From Chondrilla cf. caribensis (lineage: Eukaryota > Porifera > Demospongiae > Chondrillida > Chondrillidae): 64,000 bases of DNA. Location of the stretch: assembly GCA_964020155.1 (NCBI GenBank), contig OZ026550.1:4211352-4275351 (forward strand), in the 5' to 3' direction. Positions 49,821 to 62,600 of this stretch are shown here, piece after piece. Within the stretch, counting starts at the first letter, position 1. Every line of letters starts with the position of its first letter. The notes beneath the pieces were generated by a model. It saw only the letters and a list, made by a program, of their open reading frames with translations. It did not search any database and was not told the DNA's origin. The position numbers and the translations under genes were made by a program.

Positions 49821-51110
49821 CATGCTTGTGTTATGTTGGTGTAATTATACGTATGTACTCAGTGCAGATTTTTGGGTAAACATGTCTGGCTATGCAAGAC
49901 TATCACTGCACTACACACATCCTCTGTTGACTTTGCATATTTCCTCCATGAACTGAAGGTACTGTACTACGGTACATGTATACATATTCTTTGTTGACAT
50001 TATGTGCATAGATCCTACAACTTCGGGATTGGAAACTGACCGCCCACGCACATACAAGGCTTGTCGGGGTGTATAATTTATTCATGAAGTGAATGCTTGT
50101 GAATACAATTGCAGTATATATGGGCTGCGTGTTGTGCAAACCAGGGCTGTATATAGAAAGTTCAGACTTTAATTTCAGGAAGTGGGAGCCCATATGTTTA
50201 GAAAATGGCATAGCAGTACACGAGGGGAAAATCACCCATTTGATTGATACCAAACACAAGATATTTCGACAAACGAACGGATGTCAGTGGACAACAGTAT
50301 TGGGAGACATTTGGCTTTATTGTAAATGTTAGAAGGGCTACAGGCACAAATGTTGCACATCAGTACACGACACAAGTTATTTTCTTTCACATTTATTAGA
50401 CTTTATAGCAATGTATTCCACCCTGATGACATAAGGTGGTGCAAACCGAAGATTTTCATCATAATTCTTGGCTCTCCTATAATAAAAATAATTTTTCGTA
50501 CTGCCCTTTGACAAATATGTGGTCAACGCAATTGCTGAACATTTGTAGGTGAAGTATAATCCATTTTGACAGTTTCCAAAATGTCTATGTACTTTTCAAA
50601 AAAACGATTTATGTGAACCAACTATCATTTTCCTGATCAATTTGTGCGAGGCGAGCCTCATAACAAGATATGATGATGTCATTGATAATTATTACATAAT
50701 ATATATCTTATAAACAATAGTAAATTTATATGTAATATAAAAGAGTTTCCAATCTAGATAGGGGTCGTAGCATCTATGTTATGTGTGTCCCTGAGTCTGG
50801 CTATGCAAGACCGTTCCTGGTTTCCCTGTGTCCTCCTGAGATTCCTCACTTCATCTCTTTTGTGTATTCTTGTTGATTTTTCCAGGTTGTGGGTGAAAAG
50901 TGAAGTGAACAAGATGACTGTCTACAACCTGGTGATTGTTGAAAATGACTAGAACCTTTTGCATACTTTGCACTGTGATGCTGCTTAAAGTTTATAAATG
51001 GATTTTCATTCTCATGTCTTGTTCCAGTTATCATTTTGTACACTTATATTATTGTCCATTCTGATAATACAGAAATATGTTCATATACAGTGTGTGCATG
51101 TGTGCGCGCA

Positions 51111-51115
51111 CGTGT

Positions 51116-51190
<75 letters not shown>
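51111..51190. repeat. (TG)n microsatellite
   Basis: About 80 bp of TG repeats about 160 bp after the candidate terminal exon at 50886-50952. Confidence 0.9.
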
Positions 51191-51676
51191 GTGTGCATAC
51201 ATATTTATACCAATGGCTGGCATGTGTTTGACCATGCACATTTTATTACAACATTATTAATTTATTATTATACTATATATAATGTAATATACCCATTTTA
51301 CAGTACATCTTTAGGATCCCACAGGTCTCCCTGTTCAGTGGTGTGTATTAAAAAGCTATAGTTCATGTTGTAATCTTGATAATTGGAAGCTGTTCTTACT
51401 GGCCATGGTGGTCTGTGAGTGCCTATGGCGCAGACTTGATCTCTACCTTGCATGCTGAATGGGCGTGTCCGATCATGCACGTGCTACCACAGGGCGGATC
51501 CCCAGACCTGTCCAAGGAATCCTATCAAGAATTATTGAATATTGGTTGTAATGTACGTAAGATATATTGATATTGAAGTCGTCTTTTAGTAATTGTAGTA
51601 CTGCATGACTTATTGTAGATATATTTCAATTTTTGAATTCAGTTCGAGAGTTACGCGTCTTGTCAGCTCCGACGAA

Positions 51677-54600
51677 ATGGCAGAAGATGTAGAAGAAGAA
51701 GCAGTGGTGAAGAAAGTAATAGAGAATCTTCGTAGTTTTCTTCAGAACAACTTAAAGATCGATGAGGATTTCGTTTTAGATTTACAAGCGAAAAAACTTC
51801 TCAACGAGACAGATGCCAGTCGCCTCCGCGGTTCCCTATCCAAAGGCGGCAGTGAAGCCCTATACAGTCTACTGGATCATGTGGCGTCCTATTACGATGG
51901 AGAGTTGTTAGAAAAGCTTTGTACCTTTTTGGAGGACTATTCCGAGCGTAAAATTCGACCTCGTCTACGTAGAATAGCTGAGAAAATTAGAAATGAAATG
52001 AAAAGGTGAGTGGATGTGAGTGTTTTGAGACGTGCTGGGTACCGTTTTGTACATTAAACAACCCTACAATCTCGTATTCCAATTGCATTCTGAAAGTATT
52101 GACTCAGCGATAATGTTGACAGTGTCTCTTGAGCAGTTGCAGTGACACAAATCCACGGGTATATATATTCTTCTAATCTTCTTCATTTATTGTAAAGTTT
52201 AAGTTGCATTGGACTGTAATTGGTTTTTAGCAAGATGAACTTCTCATTTCTAGTAGCTGTATATATTCAATTGGTCATCAGTTTTGAAAAACTGAACAAA
52301 TTTGTTGCTTTTTATGGGTTTACATGAATAGAGCTTTACGATGTTCAATTTATGTTGCAATTGGAATCAATTCTTGCTCAGCCCACCTATATACTCACAA
52401 TGAGTGTGAAACCTTGTTCCTAGCAGTTGTCTCTCAAGAGAAACATACCTATATTATGTATATATTTCAAACCAATTAATGTCCCTACGTATAGAGATGA
52501 ATACATGCAGAGTGCAGGTTAGAGGGTTGATGGGAAGCCAAATTTCATCAAGATTATGACATTTTGTGTATACACATGCACGTGTATTTATATAAACACA
52601 TGCATAATGTGCGTACCTGAGTACGTACACATACTATGTTTAGATTTATGTATGCATGTAAACATTAAAATATGTTGTTATTCATGTACATATTATGTAA
52701 ATTTGTATGCATGCACATGTGCATACGTATGTGTACATGTGCGTATGTACACAAATCACGGAAGACATGACATAATGTACAAAATGGTGTAATTACAATT
52801 GTGCTTTGTGAATTTTCGTTACATTACAACGGCATTATGAAGGAATTATGATTCGGAAAGATGTCATTAGAAAGGTATTATGAGGGTAGGAGAAAAACTA
52901 CGATTGTTTTATGATTCCACTGCAATTAAAATATGTGTTAACTATGATTCTACTACAATAGAATTTTGATGTCACTAGGAACGAAGTCCGAGATCTGCAA
53001 TTCACAAATGATACTATATGATGATATGATAATGATTCTGCTATGATTGTGTTACATTATACCATGTGTGTATGTGAGATTTCATCATGCTAATCAATTA
53101 TTGTGCATATTCGCAGACACCAACCAGGTCCAATCCACCAACCTGACCCTCAACAACAAAATGGTGTACCTGGGCCTACGGCTACTGGTGAGTAGAAGTA
53201 TATACATAGAAGTGTGAGTATGTACTAATTGATGTACAGTGATTACTCACTAATCTGTGGTAAATTTTTGGAAATATAAAATAATATAGTGGATTAATGA
53301 GTTTGGGAAATTAACCGGATCTTCATTAGTACTAAGTCTTGTAGTTTACGTATATTGATACTTGGAAATTGTGGCAAATTGAATGGTTTGACAGATGGAG
53401 CAGTGGAGGATTGACAAAATTAATATTCACTGTACTTTGTTTACAATATTATCTTACATTGTTCCCGTAACACCAAACACAGTATACTATTAGGTAAAGT
53501 CCACATAACGTACAAAAATGCCATAGAAATATTGACTCCATATACATTGGCCATCTCAGCATGTTCTGCAGACAATAGCATGCCCAGACTACACACATCC
53601 AGTATGTTCTAGTGTATGTGATACAGTCTACTGCTGTTGTCTTTAGGTCCTCCATACTCCCCACCAGCCACACAAGGGGAACCTACTCCAACTGTGTCCA
53701 CAATGGATGAGAGGTCACAGAAGATAAAAAGAATTGTGGACATGTACAGGAGTGAAAGCACTAAAGTCAGCCTCCCAGAGATCCCTGAGTTGGAAGACGA
53801 TTTTGACGATATGATGGGAAATTTAAATGCGAAATTGTCAACAGCAGATCCTCAGGTGATTTGTAAGCTTGTTGGTATAGTACCTTTGAAGTATCGGAGG
53901 TACATCCATGGTGTGAAACCAGTAGAACTGCCGTCTATTCCCAACACAGCTGGTGGGCTGTATGATTTCATAGCAGCAAAATCCACACCCTATGAGATAC
54001 TCCTGATACATCACACTGTTGACATCCTGGACAGTGAGGACTTGAAGGGCACCTTACAAAGATACGAATCCAATCTGGGAAATCACCTGAGACAAACATT
54101 ACAATCATATAAAAAGAGAAAGGTAACCCTCCCACTGCGAATGGACCACACCCACCTGGCTATCGTCCTGTCCAAAGAGCAAATACTCCTCTCCCTCGTT
54201 CTCCACATCAAGGAATACTTGATGAAGTACCTGCAACTGGAGGAGACCATATTTGAAGGCTTTGGAGAGGGTTGTACCATCTTCTTCTACTCTATCCTCA
54301 AAGTAGACGCTGTCCTCCTGGCTCCAAAGATTCTTTGTCATTCAGCAGAATTGAAGAGGATGTTCGACGTAACACATCTGGTTGTGTTTGATTATTTTGC
54401 CTGTGATCTGGAGAGGGCCACCATTGAGCTACCTGTGAGTGTGTGTGTGTGTGTGTGTACTCAGTGAATCATCAGACCTTGTATTGTGTATTCTAGTAGT
54501 CACAGATCTACACTACCGTCTTAATTAGATAGAATTGAGTTGCCACATGTCCTTTATATCCAGATTGTACTCTATAACTTCCACTAGATTCGGTCCCAAG

Positions 54601-56615
54601 AGTGTCCAGCACACATGCTTCTCCACCCTTTCATAACTGTACCCACTTCTCCATCCCATCACAACCACTCCTATGTAGTAATTAGTACTAGTATGTGTGT
54701 AATATAATAAATCAATATTAAAAGGCAACAGATGAAGTGGGGATGTGACTGCTTCTTTGGAGAAGTATAAAAGAGTTAGGGCTGAATGGTGCATGAGGGT
54801 ATAGCACTTGCAGGTAGTTCCTGTGCTGTGAGCAGTACCTGATTCTCTTCACTCCAAAGGAAAAGGAACTATTTGTTATTATTTAGAACATATTTCACCA
54901 GAAAGACACCCAGCTCCAACAGAAAGATGCCCAGCTCAGAGAAATGCATGCCAAACTCACACAACAGTATACCTTGCTACAGCAAAAAGATGACCTGCTC
55001 AAACAGAAAGATGCTGAACTTCGACATAAAGATGAAGAAAGTGGTCGTCAGTATGCCATGCTGCTTCATGAACACCAACAGCTTCAACAAGAACGTGATC
55101 AACTTCGTTATGAACGAGATCAACTTCAACAAGAGAATAGTCGCTTATTGTCTGCTAAACCAGTGAGTTGTTCACATTTTATTTGTATCCTTCTCTTCCA
55201 TTAAACCCTACATCACTACTCATTATCCCTTTCCTTCACTCAATGGTTTGTCTTACATAGTCCCACTCATTCTACCACAGTCACTGTGACATTGCCACTG
55301 GTTGGTGGAATTGTAACAATTTCTCCATGAACTACATCCCACTTAGCCTGAGGACACTTGTGTTGAAATGGATTGAGGGCACACTTGTATTAAAGTGGAT
55401 GTGCATGCATACTAGGTTCCTCAGTGTGTAACTGCTACATGTACAGCTCATTCTCATGTGTCCCCTTATGTACCGGACATAGTGTCATTAACCAGACACA
55501 ACTACATGTGTCTCCTTGTTTTGATTTGTCATTTTACTTTGAAGTATATGGTGAAGGTGTGTCTGGTGGACAAAGTTGTGTACAAGTACATGTATAATGT
55601 GTGACATCATAATATTACCGCCATGACAGATGGGACATTTGTTCTCCACAACTAAGCATCAGCTGTCTAGTAGTGTATATTATTTGTTTATTTCCTTCAG
55701 ATTATGAAGAAGCCACCAAGAAATTGGAAAGATATGAAGTGTCAGAAGATACTGAAGTGTGGTGGTGGGTGTCAGGCTATATCTACAAAAGGGAACCACA
55801 TTGCTATTGCTGTTCAAAATAGCATTGAAGTATATGATAGGAGTAGTACTAAACTACTACACACCCTAGGAAAGGATCAGCTGGGTCATGCTCTTCCTGG
55901 TGTTGCATTCTATGACCAAGAAAACATTTTAGTATCAGACTATGACAATAGCAACATTAATATGTTCACGATACAAGAGCGACATGTTCGTACAATAGAC
56001 CAAGGAAGTACCACATTCAGACCCTGTGGTATCACTATCAGTCCAGAAGGACACATTTATGTTTGTGATGATGCCAACGACTGTGTTTGTGTTTTTGATA
56101 TAAATGGAAAGATTCTGTTTTCCTTTGGTTCATGTGGTAGTGGTGATGAGTATTTTGATTGTCCTGAAGACCTATGTTTTGCCAGTGATGGCTTCCTCTA
56201 CATCACTGATGTTGGCAATAATAGAATTTTTGTATTTGATAAAGATGGTAAATTCATTAGAAAGTTCACCACTACTTATGAGCCAACTTGTATAGATGCC
56301 ACTGATTGTGGACATCTTATCGTTACTTCGTTTTGGTCTCACAAAGTCATGATATACACCACTGGAGGTGACTTAATCCATGTATTTGGAGAACATGGCA
56401 GTGAATTAGGACAATTTGATAGTCCAACTGGTGTATCAGTAGACAGTGATGGTTCAATTTACATTGCTGATCAATTTAACAATCGTATTCAGTGTTTTAA
56501 CTCTCAATATGTCTTCAGTGTGTCATCAGATACTTTGAATAACACTCTTTATGTGCATGTACCTATAACACATATTCTATTCTATTATAATTTCAAACAT
56601 TATTGTAACAAGTGA
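51677..56615 (+). CDS. CARD-like / linker / novel domain / coiled coil / NHL protein, copy 2
   Basis: Exons: 51677-52005, 53117-53187, 53647-54434, 54902-55162 and 55701-56615, with phases 2, 1, 0, 0 and stop. CARD, linker and novel domain are very close to copy 1, with an identical third-exon length of 788 nt. The coiled coil is one exon of 87 codons (KDTQLQQKDAQLRE, then KDEESGRQYAMLLHEHQQ). The NHL exon is intact through the last blade, but a 1-bp loss at the end (ATTCAGTGTTTTAAC where paralogues read ATTCAAGTGTTTTAA) shifts the frame and adds about 33 residues. The acceptor of the coiled-coil exon (caccag at 54901) sits just 3' of a fossil kinase fragment. The first intron lacks the 528-bp TIR element of copies 1 and 3. 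Confidence 0.78.
53237..53432. mobile_element. Tigger-like MITE in CARD copy 2 intron 2
   Basis: Starts CAGTGATTACTCACTAATCT and ends in 'attaatattcactg', at the same place as in copies 1 and 3, but carries extra internal DNA. Confidence 0.5.
54830..54880 (+). pseudogene. Fossil of kinase C-lobe sequence
   Basis: This stretch reads EQYLILFTPKEKELFVI in one frame, matching QYLDLFTPKECELFLPI of the kinase at 13754 (residues 257-272) and its paralogues. It hits a TAG six bases later and is outside any predicted exon. It lies about 20 bp 5' of the coiled-coil exon of CARD copy 2, in the same order as in the kinase genes. Confidence 0.75.
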
Positions 56616-56830
56616 TATTATTGTTGTATATTTGTTAATGTAAATGTATATAATATTATTATGATTATTCACATTTTGAGTGATTATATTTTTATTCAGT
56701 AATGATGATTCGATTTCATGTTGTATGAATTGACCTGTATGGTCACTGCACAGATGTCTAGCGTGATCACTTTTCTTGATCACGTCATAATACCTTCATT
56801 TGATCCACTGTCATAGTCCCAATGTACAGA

Positions 56831-56840
56831 CCTTATAAGG
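56831..56840. promoter_or_regulatory. CArG box CCTTATAAGG
   Basis: Perfect CC(A/T)6GG motif at the same place in tail module 3 as in modules 1 and 2; the neighbouring CRE is not preserved here. Confidence 0.45.
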
Positions 56841-58662
56841 TAAATGTGGGCGCTTATTGTAGGTGATGATGTCGATCGTCGAGGCACGTGTTCATGCATA
56901 TGGCTTCTTCAGTGTTTTATCAAGAACTTCAATTTCTCTCGTTCGAACCGTACGCGTATAATGCGAAGAAACGTGTATAAACAAAGACAGTTATGTTAAG
57001 AGGTAAGGCATCATCACCACTTATGTGCACTGTATGGTTACACTTACGTATAGCTATATATCAGGTACGTACTCCTCTGCATTCCCTATCCCTCTACCAG
57101 CTAGTACGTGTACATGTAGTTATACCGCCACAACTCCTATCAACGTACCGACCTATAGCTATATCGAATGACTTTCAACGCATTCCCCATCAGCCGTCCT
57201 CTTCTCTACTTGCCTATCACATCGATCACGACCACTCAGTCTCTTCTAATCCTAGACTAGTACGTGTACATGTAGCTATAGTAAGACGGTGTAATTTGAT
57301 CGACTGTATTCCTCACCCAAGTGATAACCATGTTGAAGGAAGTGATGTCTGAAGTACATGTACACGTGTGTAACAGTCCACCTGTAAAGTTGCAGCCAGT
57401 CATGCAGTAGAATTATCTGTAGTTTAACTATCTCCTGTCGGTCTCTTTATACTGTCCATGCATTCTTGAACCATCCCCCATCAAATAGAGGAAGTGACTG
57501 TATACCACAGCTAGTAGTGTATAGAGTCTGATGTTGATTTGATCCTGTGCCATTGAGTGCAGTGTATTGTTAAGGAGGTATATTCCAGTCTGGTGGTGGA
57601 AGTGGTGCATGTGGTTGGACAGTCCACTCATGAATATCGGTTATATTGTAGATATTTTGATCTTTGCGTAACCGCAATGGTGATCTGCCCACACATGTTG
57701 TGACTATGTGTTATTATTCCATTTTTAATGGATGTTATTTCTGGTTACATCCAGTTTGGTACACAATAAGGTGCCCTATAAGCTGGAACCTTATCTATTT
57801 TTATTGAGGAGACTTTGGTACATGAATATGGTGTCCTAGCTCCTGAGGTTGAGTAATCCTCAAATACAAAGGAACATAGTAAAGTGTCCTCATTCCAGAG
57901 GTGTCCTTTCTCCAGGGTGTTGTGGAGTTTCTACTGTACATGCATGGATTTTTGATGGATGTCATTTCTGGTTACATCCAGTTTGGTACACGATAAGGTG
58001 TCCTATAAGCTCAATACAAAGGAACATTGTAGAGTGCCCTCATTCCAGAGGTGTCCTTTCTCCAGGTTTGTAGTTGAGTTTCTACTGTACATGCATGGTC
58101 CAGGTCTCACTTAGCCAGACCCTCTTCCTCCATTTAATGAGTGCACAATAACACAATGGAGGAAATAGTCATGAAAGTCTGGCTAACATAGACCATTCTA
58201 TGAGGTCCATTGGTGTGTAGTACCAATATGACCAAGTACAGTACCTCTTTATGTGGAGGTGATTTGCTATGAGTGTCCTTTGTACAGAGGTCATGCACTA
58301 AGCTGTATGTGAAGTATTTGGTGTTTTTCCTCATTTTGTTCTCTTCCACAAGGCCCTACTGTGGACATTGGGACATTGGTACATTGGATGTGAAGGACTT
58401 CTTCAAGCTTCTTCCCAATCCTCTATGTAGTTAGTGAGTACAACATCACAAGAGATGCTATTGTCCTTAGCAAGTTGAAGTGTGTACATGTGTGCAAGTG
58501 TGTGAGTATCTGCTCCTCTTTGTTTGTGTTCTAGTGTGCATTTGTGTATGTTCCATTCTTGTGTGTGTTGGTAGTGATGCTGTACACACATAGTACTTAG
58601 TATTCACCTATAAATATTATTGTCTCAGCAATGCTATTTCCAAAAATGTGTTTTGTATGCAG

Positions 58663-58663
<1 letters not shown>

Positions 58664-58737
<74 letters not shown>
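58664..58737. repeat. (TG)n microsatellite
   Basis: About 74 bp of uninterrupted TG repeats in tail module 3. Confidence 0.95.
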
Positions 58738-58738
<1 letters not shown>

Positions 58739-59667
58739 CTATGCAAGTCTTAGACCATCCCTTCACTACACACATCCTTTGTTGTCATTGCATATTTCCT
58801 CCATGAACTGAAGGTAATTACGTGTTTACCTAATCTTCATTGACATTACGTCGGTCCTTAAGTCTGGCTATGCAAGACCATTCCTGGTTTCCATGTGTCC
58901 TCCTGAGATTCCTCACTTCATATCTTTTGTGTATTCTTGTTGGTTCTTCCAGGTTGTGGGTGAACAGTGAAGTGAACAAGATGACTGTCTACAACCTGGT
59001 GGTTGTTGAAAATGACTAGAACCTTTTGCATACTTTGCACTGTGATGCTGCTTAAAGTTTGTAAATGGATTTTCATTCTCATGTCTTGTTCCAGTTATCA
59101 TTTTGTACACTTATATTATTGTCCATTTTGATATTACAGGAATATGCTTCAATAAATTGAACTGTGTGCATGTGTGTTTGTGTGCATACATATGTATATG
59201 CCAGTGGTTGGCATGTGTTTCACCACATTTTACTACTGTAACAATAATAGTATTATACTATCTATATTGTACACATTGTATATTACATCTTTATCTTTCG
59301 GATCCCACAGATCTCCTGTGCTGTGGTGTGTATTAGAGCTATAGTTTATGTTGTAATCTTGATGATTGGAAGCTGTTCTCACTGGTGGTCTGTGAGTGCC
59401 TATGGCGCAGTCCCCATCTCTCCATCTTTTCTTGTATGGTAAAGGGGCGTGTCCTCTCATGCTAACACAAAACTATAATATGGCGGATCCCTAGACCTGC
59501 CCAAGGAAACTCAAAGAATTATTGAATATCGCTTGTAATGTACGTACGATATATTGATATTAAAGTCGTCTTTTAGTAATTGTAGTACTGCATGATTTAT
59601 TTTAGATATATTTCAATTTTTGAATTCAGTTCGAGGGTTATCTACGCGTCTTGTCGGTTCCGACGAA

Positions 59668-62600
59668 ATGGCAGAAGAGCTAGAAGATCTAGAAGAAGCA
59701 GTGGTGAAGAAAGTAATAGAGAATCTTCGTAGTTTTCTTCAGAACAACTTAAAGATCGATGAGGATTTCGTTTTAGATTTACAAGCGAAAAGACTTCTCA
59801 ACGAGACAGATGCCAGTCGCCTCCGCGGTTCTCTATCCAAAGGCGGCAGTGAAGCCCTATACAGTCTACTGGATCATGTGGCGTCCTATTACGATGGAGA
59901 GTTGTTAGAAAAGCTTTGTACCTTTTTGGAGGACTATTCCGAGCGTAAAATTCGACCTCGTCTACGTAGAATAGCTGAGAAGCTTAGGAGTGAAATGAAA
60001 CGGTGAGTAGTGGATGTGTGAGTGTTTTGAGACGTTTTGGGTACCGTTTGTACGTAAAACACAACCCTACAATCTCGTATTAACTATACATTCTGAAAGC
60101 AGTGACTCAGTTATCAAAAGATATCGTTATTCTGAGTTTGGACGGTTTTTCATCCTTCAAAAAGCGCGATCGAATAGAGAATCTGATTATTTGAATGGCA
60201 CTTTAATTTTATGGAGGAGAATTTACTCACACACAAAGTAATTGAGTATAATGTATTATACTTGAATCTGAATAATGTACGATACAGTCACATTCGATTG
60301 AAGGACACTTGTTCACCTTAAAAATACAATTGAGTGCAGGGCTTAGATAATTGACATCATGCACACTATAAATGTCCCTATTTTAGCTAGCTATGAGTAC
60401 ATGTAATTTTATGTCAAGAGAGTCCTTATAGGGGAGCATCATTGTATAGGATCACGTTTAATTAATTTTGTGTTACATTTTCTGTGTATAATATATGTTT
60501 GCGTGTATGTACTTATAATAATAATAATTATGGATAATATCAATTCAATCCTCAAGAATGCACAAGGATTGATAAGACCCAGCAGTATTGTTGACATTAC
60601 TTCTGAGGCTCTTGTCAGTTGCGGTAGGACAAAACCATGAGTAAATTCTTCAAAGTCTTCATCATTCATTGTAAAGTTGTATCGGACAATTGGACTTCGG
60701 ATAAAATTATCTATTCTAGTATTTGTATTGGATTGGCCACCAACTTCAAACACTTTTGATGAAGGATGTTCAATTTATATTGCAATTTGAATCAATTGTT
60801 GCTCATGCAGCCCAGCTATAATTATGCTCTCAATGAGTTTTGATACCTGGTTCCTAGCAGTTGTCTCTCAAGAGAGACATACGTATCTATTTTTATACCA
60901 TAGTGTCTGAAATTTTCACGGGACGTAATTTTTGCGAATCGCTCAATTTAGGACTGTTCGCGTTTTTATTTTTGCGAATGGCAACGTGCTTATTGGTTTT
61001 TGTTTAGCACTTCGAGGGCATGTTATGAATGGTGACGGAACGCTAGGTACTATTGTTTATAGTCAAGACAAGCTTCTGATGTTTTATTTTTCTGAGAAAG
61101 AGCTGCAAGATTGCTCACTTTTGAGGATGCACACATTTGAGTATGAGAGCTGTATTCGGGGATATCATGTTTATCAGACTATTTGGAACAGTAGCATTGG
61201 AGAGGTTCTTAGCTGCCGTCAAGAGCCCAGGAACGCTGAAGATCCCTTCGCTACAGGCGTATACAAGGGCAATCGCCCTTTGTTCCCATGTTGCCCGTAC
61301 TACCAACGTATAAATGGCCGCCATTTAATACATACCCACGATTATTTTCGTGAAACCGACCTTCCTCGCGAAATTCGCGAATATTGTCCTGTGAAAATTT
61401 TGGACACTACGGTAGCTATATATTCCAAACCAATGTCCCTATACTGTAGAGATGAATGCATGGGGAGTGGCAGGGTTGATGGGAAGCAAGGTTTTATCAA
61501 GTTATTGACTTTTTTGTACATGCACATACTTATGTGTACCTACTTATGTGTATGCTAACATTAGAATATTATGTTATACATGTAAGTATTATGTAAATTT
61601 GTACATGTGCATATGTGTACATGTGTGTATGTACAGACATCACTGAAAACATGACATATTGTAAGTAAATACAGTGCAATTATGATCAGGTTATGATGGA
61701 TTCTCATTACATTATAATGTTCTTATGAAGGATTACAATCTGGAAAGACATCATTGCGAAAGAATTACAAGGGTTAAAGAACTAGTAATTTGAGTTCAAA
61801 AACTTGTGGGGCTGCCGCACCTACACTCGAATTACTTGGGCGTCTTTATTAGGTTCAGAAGAACCTTCGCTGAAGTTATTACATTCGGGGAAGCTTCAGC
61901 GCACAAATTCTAGCCCAATTTATAATTGTTGGCGTTCAAAATCGGCCATCTTTATTTCGTACAATATGAATTATAATATAAACTCATTGTTGCTGTTACA
62001 TGTAGGAACACATATTATATTTATATATTTATTGCCTGATGAGGTCAAACATCAAAGGCACCGCCTGGGCAGTAAATTTGATGCTTTCTGGTGCACACAT
62101 GCGCACAGGGACAGTATCACGTAAGCGCCCAGTTTTACCTTAAAAGGGCAATAATTGCGAGGTGCTAGACAAACTATGACAATTTTGTGCATTCCAAGAA
62201 ATGAATATCATTATAGCAATAACACAACACAACACAGTACGTACAACAGCAGTTGGAATAAAAGTCAGAAATCCAGTAGTTCATTAATGCCAACGCTACA
62301 ACAGTCTTCTGCTATGTACTTCGATATTCAGAATCAGCTATCTATCCGCGACTGAGTTCCTCGAAGTCGGCATGATCAAAATTGAAAACAGCCGCTTTTG
62401 CTACCTTTCTTTCTACATTTTCTGAGTTTCTTCCCGTAAATAGCCGATTCTGAATATCATAGGTGCACAGGACTGGACTGGAGAACAGAAAATATCTTCA
62501 GAAAGATGCAGCGATTCTCTCCGTGAATTTTGGAACGTTTATTTGGCGATAAATGGGTTACTCCATGCCTGCCTCGGGAGGTATCGTATTTACTGCTCTC

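Larger units (their letters stand above)
47875..51676. other. Tail module 2 between CARD genes 1 and 2
   Basis: Contains the AATAAA of copy 1 (48048-48053), a CArG/CRE pair, the ATGTCAAGAG/gtaagg start-donor at about 48332, a 101-residue frame at 48421-48726 repeated in module 3, the candidate exon 49411-49505 (DPTVDIGTLDVD...), the candidate exon 50886-50952 (WVKSEVNKMTVYNLV...), and about 900 bp of unique AT-rich DNA at 49.9-50.75 kb not seen in modules 1 or 3. No function assigned. Confidence 0.4.
56616..59667. other. Tail module 3 between CARD genes 2 and 3
   Basis: Third copy of the tail module: CArG box at 56831, ATGTTAAGAG/gtaagg at about 56989, a 119-residue frame at 56993-57352 overlapping it, a decayed DPTVDIG exon (frame lost after about 58370), and the candidate exon 58953-59019 (WVNSEVNKMTVYNLV...). 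The CRE is mutated (TGATGTCG). Two more copies of a 'gtttggtacac' type repeat lie at 57755-58080. Confidence 0.4.

Noticed and set aside
56993..57352. 119-residue frame in tail module 3 (related frame at 48421-48726)
   Set aside because: Frame length and start differ between modules and it is not open in module 1. It overlaps the conserved start-donor ATGTTAAGAG/gtaagg. Treated as part of the tail module, not a gene.
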